The notes below the pieces were generated by a model. That model ran no database searches, was not told the origin of the DNA, and was given only the letters and a program-made list of their open reading frames with translations. The position numbers and the translations under genes were made by a program. A stretch of 64,000 nucleotides of DNA. Source: Bradyrhizobium sp. B097. GTDB lineage: Bacteria > Pseudomonadota > Alphaproteobacteria > Rhizobiales > Xanthobacteraceae. Where the stretch lies: positions 1,360,501-1,424,500 of the forward strand of contig NZ_CP152412.1 in assembly GCF_038957035.1 (NCBI RefSeq), in the 5' to 3' direction. This document shows, one piece after another, positions 8,842 to 17,544 of this stretch (positions are counted from its first letter, which is position 1; each line of letters starts with the position of its first letter).

Positions 8842-8849
8842 GTCGTGCC

Positions 8850-9731
8850 ATGCTCTTGCAGCAACTGGTGAACGGCCTCTCGCTGGGCGCCGTCTACGCC
8901 GTTTTCGCCATTGGCTTCACGCTCGTTTTTGGCGTGATGAACGTTCTCAACTTGTCGCAGGGCGCGGTCTTCATGTGGGGCGCGTATGTGGGACTCGAAG
9001 TCGTCCGCAAGCTTGCGCTTCCCCTGCCGCTCGCGATCCTCGCGGCGGCGGGCGCTGCCGGCCTGCTCGGTGTGTTGAGCGAGGTTTTGGTGTTCCGGCC
9101 CTTGCAACGGCGCGGGGCGCACCGCTGGATGGGCATGGTCGGAAGCCTGGCGCTCGCCCGCATCCTGATCGGCCTTGCACAGGAGATTTTCGGCACGCAA
9201 GTCGTACGCTATCCGGACAACGCTCTCGCCGGAGCCGCGGTTGAACTGTTCGGCGCACGGTTGCAGCTTCTGCAGATTGTCGCCATCGGTGCAGCGCTCG
9301 CGATGGTGATCGCACTCGCCGCGCTGCTGCGTTTCACAAATCTCGGACGCGCCATTCGCACGGTGGCATTCAGCGAAACGGTCGCGCGCCTCGTCGGCGT
9401 GCCCGTGGACCGGGTCCGGCTGGCGACGTTCTTTGTCTCCGGCGCGCTGGCTGGTGGGGCAGGTGTCTTGTGGTCGCTGCTGTTCCAGTCGGTGTCGCCG
9501 TTCATGGGCGATGGTATCTTGCTCAAAGGCCTGACGGTGTTGATCCTCGGCGGCCTTGGAAATGTTCTTGGCGCGCTGGTCGGAGGGCTATTGCTCGGAC
9601 TGGTCGAAGTCGCGAGCGTCGTCGCTGTCGGCTCGGGTTACCGCGACGCGGTTGGCTTCGGGCTGGTCCTGCTCATCTTGTTGACCAGGCCGACCGGTCT
9701 GTTCGCAACGCGCGAGACGAAACGCGCATGA
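8850..9731 (+). CDS. Liv-type ABC permease (LivH-like)
   Basis: This 293-residue inner-membrane permease starts MLLQQLVNGLSLGAVYAVFAIGFTLVFGVMNVLNLSQG, the standard LivH opening. The motif GGAGVLWSLLFQSVSPFMGDGILLKGLTVLILGGLGN lies near residue 200 and is typical of the subunit interface. It forms the importer channel with the next gene. It starts eight bases after the binding-protein stop and overlaps the next gene by an ATGA. Confidence 0.92.
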   Translation: MLLQQLVNGLSLGAVYAVFAIGFTLVFGVMNVLNLSQGAVFMWGAYVGLEVVRKLALPLPLAILAAAGAAGLLGVLSEVLVFRPLQRRGAHRWMGMVGSLALARILIGLAQEIFGTQVVRYPDNALAGAAVELFGARLQLLQIVAIGAALAMVIALAALLRFTNLGRAIRTVAFSETVARLVGVPVDRVRLATFFVSGALAGGAGVLWSLLFQSVSPFMGDGILLKGLTVLILGGLGNVLGALVGGLLLGLVEVASVVAVGSGYRDAVGFGLVLLILLTRPTGLFATRETKRA

Positions 9732-10570
9732 TCGACTTTTTCCACGCTTATCATAACGTCATCGACCTCTGCCTGCTGAATTCTGTGCTCGCTTTCGGCT
9801 GCTTTCTGCTGCTCGGGGTCAACCTCTTCTCGCTGGCGACGGGTGGGCTGATGGCGGTCGGGGCCTATCTCTCGATCTGGCTCACCATGCAGCAGGGCTG
9901 GAGTTTTGCGCCGGCGCTGGCTGCCGCAGTTGCCGCTGCTTCACTCGCAGCCTTTGGCCTCGGTTCACTCGTGTTACGGCTGCGCGGCGACTACTTCACC
10001 ATGGCAACGCTCGCCTTCACCGAAGTTATTCGGATCATTGCGTTGAATTGGGATTCGGCGACCGGGGGCGCGCTGGGGGTCTTCGGCATTCCGAAGTTGA
10101 CGGAGACCTGGCAGCTTGTGCTGCTTCTCGCGCTCGTCATCTATCTTGTCTGGGCGGTGCGCCGTTCGGCCATCGGCGAACGCATGCGCGCAGTCGCCGC
10201 CGATGAGCTGGCAGTGTCGACAGCCGGCCATGACGTCGCGCGTTTCAAGCTCGCGCTATTTACGGCATCGGGCGCCATTGCCGGGCTTGGCGGCGGACTG
10301 GCGGCGCATCTCAACATGTTCGTTGCTCCCGGCGATTTCGGGTTCTTGCGTAGCGTCGATACCGTGATAGCGCCGGTGCTGGGTGGCGCATGGAATATTG
10401 CGGGTCCAGTGATCGGTGCGACCATTCTGACCGTCCTGCCGGAGGCGCTGCGGTTCTCCGCACAGATGCGGGAAATCCTGATCGGCGTGGCGATGCTCGG
10501 TGCCGTGCTGTTCCTGCCGGCCGGCCTTGTGTCATTGCCAACGGTGTGGCGACGGAGAGTGGCATCATGA
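9728..10570 (+). CDS. Liv-type ABC permease (LivM-like)
   Basis: This 280-residue permease is the partner of the LivH-like subunit. LRGDYFTMATLAFTEVIRIIALNWDSATGGALGVFGIP is a near-perfect LivM signature. IGERMRAVAADELAVSTAGHDVARFKL is the cytoplasmic EAA-type loop that contacts the ATPase. The start is ATG at 9728 inside the ATGA overlap. The long upstream open frame is a shadow of the LivH-like gene. Confidence 0.92.
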   Translation: MIDFFHAYHNVIDLCLLNSVLAFGCFLLLGVNLFSLATGGLMAVGAYLSIWLTMQQGWSFAPALAAAVAAASLAAFGLGSLVLRLRGDYFTMATLAFTEVIRIIALNWDSATGGALGVFGIPKLTETWQLVLLLALVIYLVWAVRRSAIGERMRAVAADELAVSTAGHDVARFKLALFTASGAIAGLGGGLAAHLNMFVAPGDFGFLRSVDTVIAPVLGGAWNIAGPVIGATILTVLPEALRFSAQMREILIGVAMLGAVLFLPAGLVSLPTVWRRRVAS

Positions 10571-11331
10571 CGGCGCTTCTCGAGTTGCGTGGCATTTCTC
10601 GCCATTTTGGTGGTGTCGCGGCGCTATCGGACGTGTCATTGTCGCTGTCGAGCGGCGCCGTGATCGGGCTGATTGGGCCGAATGGTTCCGGCAAGACGAC
10701 GCTGATGAATGTGATCAGCGGCGTCGATGCGCCAACCGAGGGCGCTGTGCTTCTCGACGGCGCACCGGTGCACGGACTGTCCGCGAACGCGCTGGCGCGA
10801 CGGGGGGTCGCCCGCACATTCCAGCACATACGTCTCATTCCCGATCTCACCGTCGCACAAAACGTCACGCTCGCGCTGCATGCGCCCTTGGCCGGCGCAT
10901 TCGACATTCTGCTGCGGCTGTCGCGGTTGAGACGAATTGAAATAGACCGGCGCGCTCGTGCGCTGGAGTTGCTCCGCAAGGTTGGCGCGAGCCAACACGC
11001 AGACGCACTGGCTGGCGGTTTATCTTACGGTGATCGGCGGCGGGTTGAGATCGCCCGTGCGCTTGCATCTGAACCGCGCCTTCTCCTGCTCGACGAACCC
11101 GCCGCCGGCATGACCCATGGCGAGCGAGCATCGCTGCGCGATCTGATCGCGAGTTTGCCAGCGCACGGCGTCACCGTGCTGCTGGTCGAGCACGACATGG
11201 ATTTGATGATGAGCGTTTGCGACGAGATCCACGTCCTCAATCAGGGTAGTCCAATCGCTTCCGGCCGGCCGGAGGAGGTGCGGACCAACCCGAAAGTGAT
11301 CGAAGCCTACCTGGGAGCCGAAGATGCTTGA
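10567..11331 (+). CDS. Liv-type ABC ATPase (LivG-like)
   Basis: This 254-residue ATPase has Walker A GPNGSGKTT and the LivG-specific GVARTFQHIRLIPDLTV Q-loop region. The modified signature is LSYGDRRRVEIARAL, as expected for LivG rather than LSGGQ. Walker B is LLLLDEPAAGM, and the ending is NPKVIEAYLG. It energises the importer together with the next gene and overlaps its neighbours by 4 and 8 bases. Confidence 0.93.
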   Translation: MTALLELRGISRHFGGVAALSDVSLSLSSGAVIGLIGPNGSGKTTLMNVISGVDAPTEGAVLLDGAPVHGLSANALARRGVARTFQHIRLIPDLTVAQNVTLALHAPLAGAFDILLRLSRLRRIEIDRRARALELLRKVGASQHADALAGGLSYGDRRRVEIARALASEPRLLLLDEPAAGMTHGERASLRDLIASLPAHGVTVLLVEHDMDLMMSVCDEIHVLNQGSPIASGRPEEVRTNPKVIEAYLGAEDA

Positions 11332-12046
11332 GATCGCCGGACTGTCTTGCGGGTATGGCGGCCCGGCGGTCTTGAAGGACGTGTCGCTTCGCGTCGGTGC
11401 CGGCGAGATCGTCACTGTCGTTGGAGCCAATGGTGCCGGCAAGACCACGCTGCTGAATACCATTGCGGGGCTGCTGCACCCGGCGGAAGGCACTGTTCGG
11501 CTGGACGGTGCGTCGATCGGGGGCCATTCGACTGAGCGCATCGTACGCGCGGGGCTGTCGCTCGTGCCAGAGGGCCGGCAGGTTGTGGCGCCACTGAGCG
11601 TGGAAGAAAATCTGCTGGTCGGCGCTTACGGCCGCAAGGGCGGCGGCGCAGCAGATACGCTGGCTGCAATCTATGATCGCTTTCCCCGGCTCAAGGAACG
11701 CCGTCGCCAGCCGGCGGGACTGTTGTCCGGAGGCGAGCAGCAAATGCTGGCCATTGGCCGAGCCTTGATGGCGAACCCGCGCGTCTTGCTGCTGGATGAA
11801 CCCTCGATGGGACTCGCTCCGCTCATCGTCTCGGAAATTTTCCTCTTGCTCGGGGAATTGAACAGGCAGGGCCTCACGGTGCTGCTTGTCGAGCAGAACG
11901 CCCGCAAGGCGCTGGCGCTTGCAAAGCGTGGCTATGTCCTCGAGGGTGGCCGGATCGTGCTGGAGGGACCAGCGGAGGAACTCGCGAAATCTCCGGCGAT
12001 CGTCGAGGCCTATCTCGGCGCTGCGACCTCGGAGGTTGCGGCATGA
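11324..12046 (+). CDS. Liv-type ABC ATPase (LivF-like)
   Basis: This 240-residue ATPase has Walker A GANGAGKTT, VPEGRQVVAPLSVEENLLVGAY (the LivF-specific segment), signature LSGGEQQMLAIGRAL and Walker B VLLLDEPSMGLAP. The ending is AIVEAYLGA. It completes the livKHMGF set. A gap of 163 bases follows before the flavoprotein, with no gene I can defend. Confidence 0.93.
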   Translation: MLEIAGLSCGYGGPAVLKDVSLRVGAGEIVTVVGANGAGKTTLLNTIAGLLHPAEGTVRLDGASIGGHSTERIVRAGLSLVPEGRQVVAPLSVEENLLVGAYGRKGGGAADTLAAIYDRFPRLKERRRQPAGLLSGGEQQMLAIGRALMANPRVLLLDEPSMGLAPLIVSEIFLLLGELNRQGLTVLLVEQNARKALALAKRGYVLEGGRIVLEGPAEELAKSPAIVEAYLGAATSEVAA

Positions 12047-12209
12047 CCGCGGTCTCCGAAAGGCCCGCCGAAGGCGTCGGTGCCGGCGTGCTTCGCCGTG
12101 AGGGCCGTCGCCATGCGTGCAGTACTCGACATGACCTTCACGGTGGCAGGCGAGAAGATCGTCACATAGATGCCGGCATCTGTTAACTGCAACTCGGAAG
12201 GAGGCCGCG

Positions 12210-13904
12210 ATGCATCTTGAAGCCGATGTCCTGGTGATCGGCGCCGGCGGTGCCGGGATGTATGCGGCCCTCGAGGCGGAACGTGCCGGTGCTTCGGTGA
12301 TCCTGGCCGATCGCAGCCTGATCGGGCGTGGCGGCGCCACTGTCATGGCGCAAATGACCGTCGCTGCGGCGCTCGGGGAACAAACTCCAGATCATTGGGA
12401 AAATCATCTTGCCGACACGCTTGCCGCCGGGCGCGGCCTTTGCGACGAGCGACTCGCCGCTCTTGTCTGCGAGGATGGTCCGCGACGCATCCGCCAGATG
12501 GACTCCTGGAAGATTGGCTGGGCGCGCGAAGACAATCACATCAAGCAGGCGCAGGCTCCAGGCCACGACCGGCCGCGCTGCGTCTATGTCGATTTTCTTT
12601 CCACCGGTCCTGCCGTCTCGCGGACGTTGCGAACGCGGTTGAACGGGTCAAGCGGCGTTCGTCGGATTGGCGATCTTGCGATCGTCGATATCGCGCTCCA
12701 TGACGGCGAAGCCGTTGGTGCGACAGCCCTTCACTTGACGACCGGGCGTGCGGTGACGATTGCTGCAAAGGCCGTCGTGATCGCAACGGGAGGGCTGACG
12801 CGGCTCTACAGCCGCAACAGTGCGTCGTCCAATATGGGGGGCGATGGCTATGCGCTCGCGCTGCGCGCCGGAGCTGAACTCATCGACATGGAGTTCGTGC
12901 AGTTCTTTCCGATCGGACATCTGGCGCCGCGGCTAGTGGGCATGGATCCGATCATGTGGGACCCGTTCCGCTACAAGCTCGGCGGCAAGCTGCTGAATGG
13001 CGAGATGCGCGAGTTCGAAGGGGACTATGCAACACGCGACCAGCGCAGCGATGGCAAGTATGTGCTGACGCGCGATCTCGCCACCTACGCGATCTCGAAA
13101 GAGGTTGAGGCCGGCCGCGGCAGTCCCGCCGGGGGCGCCTATCTGAGCTTTCGGCATGTGCCCGAGGTCGAGATTCGCCGCGCGTTCGGGCCGGTGGTCG
13201 ATCGGCTTGCCGCAAACGGAATCGATCTCGCGCGTCAGCCGGTCGAGGTTTCGCCGATCGCGCATTATCACATGGGCGGCATTCGCGTGGATGACAAGCT
13301 CGAGACGCGGGTTCCCGGACTCTACGCCTGCGGCGAAGCGGTGGGCGGCGCCAACGGTGCCAACCGGCTGTCGGGCAACGCCATCACGGAGGCGTTTGTG
13401 TTCGGTGCTCGGGCGGGCCACAGCGCCGCGAACCGCGCGTTGAATACTGCCGATGCGTGGACGGCGGAAGCCGCGCGCCCCGCGGTCGATCTGCTGCGCA
13501 GCGCAAAACGCCGCGATGCGCCGAACATGGCAGCGAGCGTCCTGGAACTACAGGGCCTGATGTCCGAAAAAGCAGGTCCGTTTCGAAGCGAAGCTAGTCT
13601 CCGTGAGGCGGTCGGCGGGTTGGAGCGGTTGACTCGAGAAGTCGGCGAAACGCCGGTGTCCTCCGCGAATGGATTCGACCCCGTGCTGGTCGATTCGCTG
13701 GATCTTCGCAACATGCTGCTGGTCGCGCAGTCCGTGGTCTTTCCAGCGCTGGCGCGAACGGAAAGCCGCGGCGCACATCAGCGTGAGGATTATCCCGGCC
13801 TCGATGAGGGCGCTTGGCGAATCAATCAGATTGTGGCGCTCACCGAAGGACGGATCGACGTCAGGCAAAGCGGGCGGCTGCTGCAGGGGAGGGACGCGAT
13901 ATGA
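12210..13904 (+). CDS. fumarate reductase/succinate dehydrogenase-like FAD flavoprotein
   Basis: This 564-residue flavoprotein starts ADVLVIGAGGAGMYAALEAERAGASVILAD, an FAD-binding Rossmann motif. The second FAD element is VIATGGLTRLYS, then GDGYALALRAGAELIDMEFVQFFP. SPIAHYHMGGIRVDDK near residue 350 and LYACGEAVGGANGANRLSGNAITEAFVFG follow; all are typical of the SdhA/FrdA family. The usual HPTG tetrad is replaced by FPIGH, so the natural substrate may not be succinate or fumarate. RBS GGAGG lies just upstream. It overlaps the 2Fe-2S gene by ATGA, so the two are probably subunits of one complex. With sulfonate genes around, a redox role in organosulfur metabolism is a guess. Confidence 0.85.
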   Translation: MHLEADVLVIGAGGAGMYAALEAERAGASVILADRSLIGRGGATVMAQMTVAAALGEQTPDHWENHLADTLAAGRGLCDERLAALVCEDGPRRIRQMDSWKIGWAREDNHIKQAQAPGHDRPRCVYVDFLSTGPAVSRTLRTRLNGSSGVRRIGDLAIVDIALHDGEAVGATALHLTTGRAVTIAAKAVVIATGGLTRLYSRNSASSNMGGDGYALALRAGAELIDMEFVQFFPIGHLAPRLVGMDPIMWDPFRYKLGGKLLNGEMREFEGDYATRDQRSDGKYVLTRDLATYAISKEVEAGRGSPAGGAYLSFRHVPEVEIRRAFGPVVDRLAANGIDLARQPVEVSPIAHYHMGGIRVDDKLETRVPGLYACGEAVGGANGANRLSGNAITEAFVFGARAGHSAANRALNTADAWTAEAARPAVDLLRSAKRRDAPNMAASVLELQGLMSEKAGPFRSEASLREAVGGLERLTREVGETPVSSANGFDPVLVDSLDLRNMLLVAQSVVFPALARTESRGAHQREDYPGLDEGAWRINQIVALTEGRIDVRQSGRLLQGRDAI

Positions 13905-14266
13905 AGGCGACACTAGCGATCCAGCGCGGCATTCCGGGTGAAGCGCCGCTCGTGCAATCGTTTGATGTCACGTTCGAGCCCGGACAATCCGTGCTCGATG
14001 GTCTGCGCGTGCTGCGCCGCGAATCCGATCCGTCGCTTGCGTTCCGCTTCGCTTGCATCAATGCCAACGCCTGCAAGGAGTGCATGATGCTGATCGACGG
14101 CAAGGTCGACTACGCTTGTACGGTACGCCTCAAGGAAGGTGTCACGACTTTGGCGCCACTGCCAAAGAAGGCGCTCATTCGCGATCTGGTGACCGAAATC
14201 GCGCCTCCGGACGAGCGGCTACAGCTGTCGTCCTTTTCCATTCCTCAAGACGGAGCCGTCTCATGA
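13901..14266 (+). CDS. single-domain 2Fe-2S protein, SdhB/FrdB N-terminal-like
   Basis: This 121-residue protein resembles only the N-terminal plant-type ferredoxin domain of SdhB/FrdB: SFDVTFEPGQSVLDGLRVLRRE, then Cys52, Cys58, Cys61 and Cys73. The first spacing is C-x5-C (ACINANACKEC) instead of the usual C-x4-C, and the rest (C-x2-C-x11-C) is canonical. The second domain, which carries the 4Fe-4S and 3Fe-4S clusters in true SdhB, is absent. Overlaps at both ends (ATGA) tie it to the flavoprotein and the following gene. It likely passes electrons to or from the flavoprotein. Confidence 0.82.
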   Translation: MKATLAIQRGIPGEAPLVQSFDVTFEPGQSVLDGLRVLRRESDPSLAFRFACINANACKECMMLIDGKVDYACTVRLKEGVTTLAPLPKKALIRDLVTEIAPPDERLQLSSFSIPQDGAVS

Positions 14267-15135
14267 CGCTGGTTGTCGGAGCTCATCCTCAAAACCTGTC
14301 GCTATCCATTCTCGCGCGAAGGCCAAAATCGGTCGCTGCGTTACGTGAGAAGGGCCTGACGTTCTTTGTTTACGGTGCTGGCTCGCAGACCATCCCGCTT
14401 TTGAAGGCGGGAGTGTTGCATCTCGCGGGGACGGGCGCGACGCCGCCGATCCTCGCCAAGGCGGAAGGGCTTGCGACAGCGGTTTTCGGCATGTCCGGAC
14501 CGAGACCCGAGCGCGGTGGATTGGTGGTGCGGGAAGCGTCTGGCATTCGCAGCCTTTCCGATCTCAGGGGCAAAGGTATCGGATTGATGCCAATTTCCTG
14601 GCACACGCAGTTCCTGGCAGCCGAGCTTGATGCCGCGGGCCTTCGCTGGAGCGACGTGTGCGCCTCCGAGATAATTCCCGTCACTGCCAAGGACGCGTTT
14701 CTTGAAGGTCTGCTCGATGCGATCGTCGCGACCGATCCATTGTATTCACAGATCGCCGGCAAGGTGACGACACGCGTGCTTGCAGCTCCCGGCGCGGCGT
14801 TTTCCAACCGCTCCGTTTACTGGGGGTTGAGCGAAGTGCTTCGTGACCGGCCCGATGCAGTCAGCGCCCTGCTCAACGCGTTGATCGAATCAGACCGGGC
14901 GACGGCGAATAATCCCCGAGAGGCCGCGGCGCTGCTCGCTGGTCTCAACGGTAGCTCCGCGGAGGAATGGCTGCCCGCACTCATGTCGCGCCCATGGGGT
15001 GTCGATGCGCCGGACGATGGCTTTCTTGCTGAACAGCAAGCCCACGCGAATATCTTCGCGAAGTTCGGACTCATTCCGCACGCGATCGACGTGACCGATA
15101 CGGTCGACCGCACTCATTTTTCTGCGGCCGCCTGA
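14263..15135 (+). CDS. SsuA/NMT1-like binding protein without a signal peptide
   Basis: The 290-residue protein has the fold pattern of sulfonate/nitrate-type binding proteins. VYGAGSQTIPLLKAGVLHLAGTGATPPILAKAEG is the equivalent of the SsuA GDTPPIF segment. IRSLSDLRGKGIGLMP is the hinge strand, and DAIVATDPLYSQIAG is the DAWV-D segment. It starts MTLVVGAHPQNLSLSILARR directly, with no hydrophobic leader, so it is predicted to be cytoplasmic. The start is fixed by overlap with the 2Fe-2S gene. It could be an intracellular ligand sensor, an enzyme derived from the fold, or a protein exported some other way. Confidence 0.8.
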   Translation: MTLVVGAHPQNLSLSILARRPKSVAALREKGLTFFVYGAGSQTIPLLKAGVLHLAGTGATPPILAKAEGLATAVFGMSGPRPERGGLVVREASGIRSLSDLRGKGIGLMPISWHTQFLAAELDAAGLRWSDVCASEIIPVTAKDAFLEGLLDAIVATDPLYSQIAGKVTTRVLAAPGAAFSNRSVYWGLSEVLRDRPDAVSALLNALIESDRATANNPREAAALLAGLNGSSAEEWLPALMSRPWGVDAPDDGFLAEQQAHANIFAKFGLIPHAIDVTDTVDRTHFSAAA

Positions 15136-15166
15136 CGTCCGCACTTGCCCGAAGAAGAGGTTTGCC

Positions 15167-16294
15167 ATGGAAGTTCTCTGGTATCTCACCGGCCCCGACG
15201 GCCGTTATCCCTGGCGCGCCGACGGCGCGCGCAAGCTGAACTATGCCTATTTTCAACAATTGGCTCGTGCAGTCGACCATCTCGGCTACACCGGCGCGTT
15301 GCTGGCGACCGGTTCGCACGACGCTTGGATCCAGGGCGCTTCGCTGATTCCGTTCACGGACAATTTTCAGCATCTGGTCGCGGCTCATCCGCCGCTGCTG
15401 TCGCCGACCTTGTTGGCGAAGATGATCGCAACCTTCGACCAGTTTTCGAAGGGGCGGCTGAGGGTCAACATTGTCAACGGCGATGCCAAGCTAATGGCGC
15501 AGTACGGCGTGCATCTCAGCCATGACGAGCGTTATGCCTACACCGACGAATATCTGACGGTGCTGACCGCCCTGCTGCGCGGAGAGACGGTCAATTTCAA
15601 GGGGCGTCATATTCATGTGGTCGATGCGGGTGTTCCGTTGCCGCCGGTACAGCGACCGCGCGTGCCGTTGTGGTTCGGCGGCTCGTCGCCGGCCGCGCAC
15701 GAAGTTGCCGCCAAGCACATCGATACGTACCTGTCTTGGGGCGAGACGCCTGACCAGGCCGAAGTCAAGATACGCGAAGTCAAGGCGCTTGCCGCGCGCC
15801 ACGGACGCGCGGGCAAGATCAACTTCGGTATCCGGCTCTATGTTATTGTGCGAGAGACCGAGGACGCTGCATGGGCGGCAGCACAGGATCTTTACGATCA
15901 CATGGACGAGAAAGCGATCGCCGGCGCGCAGGCCTATGTGGCGGGCATCGATTCCGTTGGTCAGCAGCGAATGTCGGCGTTGCACGGAGGCCGCAAGCCG
16001 AAAGACCTGCGTGAGCTTGAGATCGCGCCAAACCTCTGGGCCGGCATAGGGCTTGTCCGGCATGGGCCGGGAACGGCGCTCGTCGGAAGCGCCAAGCAGG
16101 TGCTGGCGCGCATTCAGGACTATCGCGATGCAGGAATCGAGGTTCTGATCGTGTCGGGGATGCCCCTTTTGGAGGAAGCCTACCGCTTCGCCGAACTGGT
16201 GTTGCCGCACCTGCCGGTCGATCGTCCCATCGAAAGCGGTGTGACGTCTGCATTCACGAAGGACCGTGATGCTGCTTGGCAGAAGACGGCCTAG
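15167..16294 (+). CDS. ssuD: SsuD-type FMNH2-dependent alkanesulfonate monooxygenase
   Basis: This 375-residue LLM-class flavoenzyme is close in length to SsuD (about 380). Diagnostic segments are TGALLATGSHDAWIQGASLIPFT, HPPLLSPTLLAKMIATFDQFSKGRLRVNIVNG, the substrate-loop HLSHDERYAYTDEYL and PRVPLWFGGSSPAAHEVAAKHIDTYLSWGETP. It cleaves a C-S bond of sulfonates with O2 and reduced flavin, releasing sulfite. It follows the signal-less SsuA-like gene by 31 bases. No SsuE-type flavin reductase is adjacent, and the flavoprotein/2Fe-2S pair upstream could be its electron source (inference). Confidence 0.88.
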   Translation: MEVLWYLTGPDGRYPWRADGARKLNYAYFQQLARAVDHLGYTGALLATGSHDAWIQGASLIPFTDNFQHLVAAHPPLLSPTLLAKMIATFDQFSKGRLRVNIVNGDAKLMAQYGVHLSHDERYAYTDEYLTVLTALLRGETVNFKGRHIHVVDAGVPLPPVQRPRVPLWFGGSSPAAHEVAAKHIDTYLSWGETPDQAEVKIREVKALAARHGRAGKINFGIRLYVIVRETEDAAWAAAQDLYDHMDEKAIAGAQAYVAGIDSVGQQRMSALHGGRKPKDLRELEIAPNLWAGIGLVRHGPGTALVGSAKQVLARIQDYRDAGIEVLIVSGMPLLEEAYRFAELVLPHLPVDRPIESGVTSAFTKDRDAAWQKTA

Positions 16295-16614
16295 TTCGCC
16301 TCGTTCGCCATGGGGGCGATCCGGCTTTGCCGCTATGAGGGCCTTGGGGCCGATTGATCGCGGCGCATTATGGCCGCGGCCGGAAAGGCATGACTGGGCT
16401 CGGGAATGCTCGGGCTTTGGCATTCCTTTTCTGCAGCAACAAGTAACCGGAAGATAGGTCAGCAACGGTCATGAAAGGACGTTCTGCAAACTACGGTACA
16501 GGTTAGAACGGCATTGGCGTCAAACGTCGAAAAATGAATTTCAATCCCATCGAATTGTAGGCAAGAGTTTGCGAAGCTGACTGCGTCTCAAACGAGACGG
16601 AGTACATCGAACGA
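16295..16614. other. intergenic stretch between ssuD and ssuC
   Basis: The stretch holds the hairpin at 16403-16426 and a short inverted repeat GTCTC-AAAC-GAGAC near 16585. I saw no gene. A promoter for the ssuCBA group is expected in the right half, but I cannot place one. Confidence 0.5.
16403..16430 (+). terminator. possible intrinsic terminator after ssuD
   Basis: GGAATGC (16403-16409) and GCATTCC (16420-16426) form a perfect 7-bp stem with a 10-base loop, followed directly by TTTT. The stem is modest in strength. Confidence 0.4.
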
Positions 16615-17544
16615 ATGACAGATGCGTCGTTTCTTTCTTCGTCTGCCGGCGAGGCGGCGTCGCGAGCGGTTGTCCGCATGGAAGTCGCCTTGCGAACAGG
16701 CGCACCGATGGTGACGGTCGTGGCGGATGTGCCGCGCGAGAGCGACGCGACTGTGTCCCGCGCGCAAGCGGTGCAGTGGCGTTCATTGCTTCTGCCTTGG
16801 CTGCCGCCATTGGGATTGCTGGCTGTTTGGCAATGGTTGTCGGCTACGGGCTTGGTCTCGACGGCCATTGTGCCCGCACCGTTGGACATCTGGAACGCCG
16901 CGCGTCAGCTCGCCGAACGCGGCGAATTGCAGCACGATATCCTGGTCAGCTTACGGCGCGTCGCGATCGGCTTCAGCATCGGGGCTGCGAGCGGCCTGTT
17001 GTTGGGCTTGGTCGTCGGATTGTTCGTTGCGGCGCGCGACCTTCTCGACCGCTCGCTGCAGATGGTCCGGACGATCCCACATCTTGCGCTTGTACCCTTG
17101 ATGATTCTCTGGTTCGGGATCGGCGAGGTGCCGCGGCTGATTCTCGTCGCGATGGGATCGCTGTTCCCTGTCTATATCAACACAGTCGGCGGCATTCGCA
17201 ATGTCGATCCCAAGCTGATCGAGCTCGGCAGGTGCTATGGACTTGGGCGCGCGGAGCTTGTGTGGTCGATCATCCTGCCGGCGGCGCTGCAGCCGATCCT
17301 GGTCGGAATCCGCTATGCGCTTGGCGTGGCCTGGTTGACGCTCGTCGTCGGCGAAACGATCGCCTCGCGCGACGGAGTCGGATACCTCGTCCAGAATGCC
17401 CGCGAGTTGCTCCGCATCGATATCATCATGCTGGCCATCATACTCTATGCGATCGCGGGCTGGCTGTCCGATCTCATCACGCGTCTGATTGAGCAACGCC
17501 TGCTCCGCTGGCATCCGAACTATGCCGATCGAGGGGCGCCATGA
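16615..17544 (+). CDS. ssuC: SsuC-type ABC permease
   Basis: This 309-residue permease has a long polar N-terminus of about 60 residues before the first membrane segment (LLLPWLPPLGLLAVWQWLS). It then has the SsuC pattern: IVPAPLDIWNAARQL, DILVSLRRVAIGFSIGAASG, MVRTIPHLALVPLMILWFGIGE and the EAA loop KLIELGRCYGLGRAELVWSIILPAALQPILVGIRYALG. It forms the channel of the ssuCBA importer and overlaps ssuB by 4 bases. The start could lie later, for example at the internal ATGs, because the extra N-terminus is not conserved in the family. Confidence 0.88.
   Translation: MTDASFLSSSAGEAASRAVVRMEVALRTGAPMVTVVADVPRESDATVSRAQAVQWRSLLLPWLPPLGLLAVWQWLSATGLVSTAIVPAPLDIWNAARQLAERGELQHDILVSLRRVAIGFSIGAASGLLLGLVVGLFVAARDLLDRSLQMVRTIPHLALVPLMILWFGIGEVPRLILVAMGSLFPVYINTVGGIRNVDPKLIELGRCYGLGRAELVWSIILPAALQPILVGIRYALGVAWLTLVVGETIASRDGVGYLVQNARELLRIDIIMLAIILYAIAGWLSDLITRLIEQRLLRWHPNYADRGAP

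Noticed and set aside
12047..12209. Short frame reading VLDMTFTVAGEKIV, like the tail of an ECF sigma factor with a SnoaL-like end
   Set aside because: Only about fifteen residues match and the frame stops at once. It may be coincidence.
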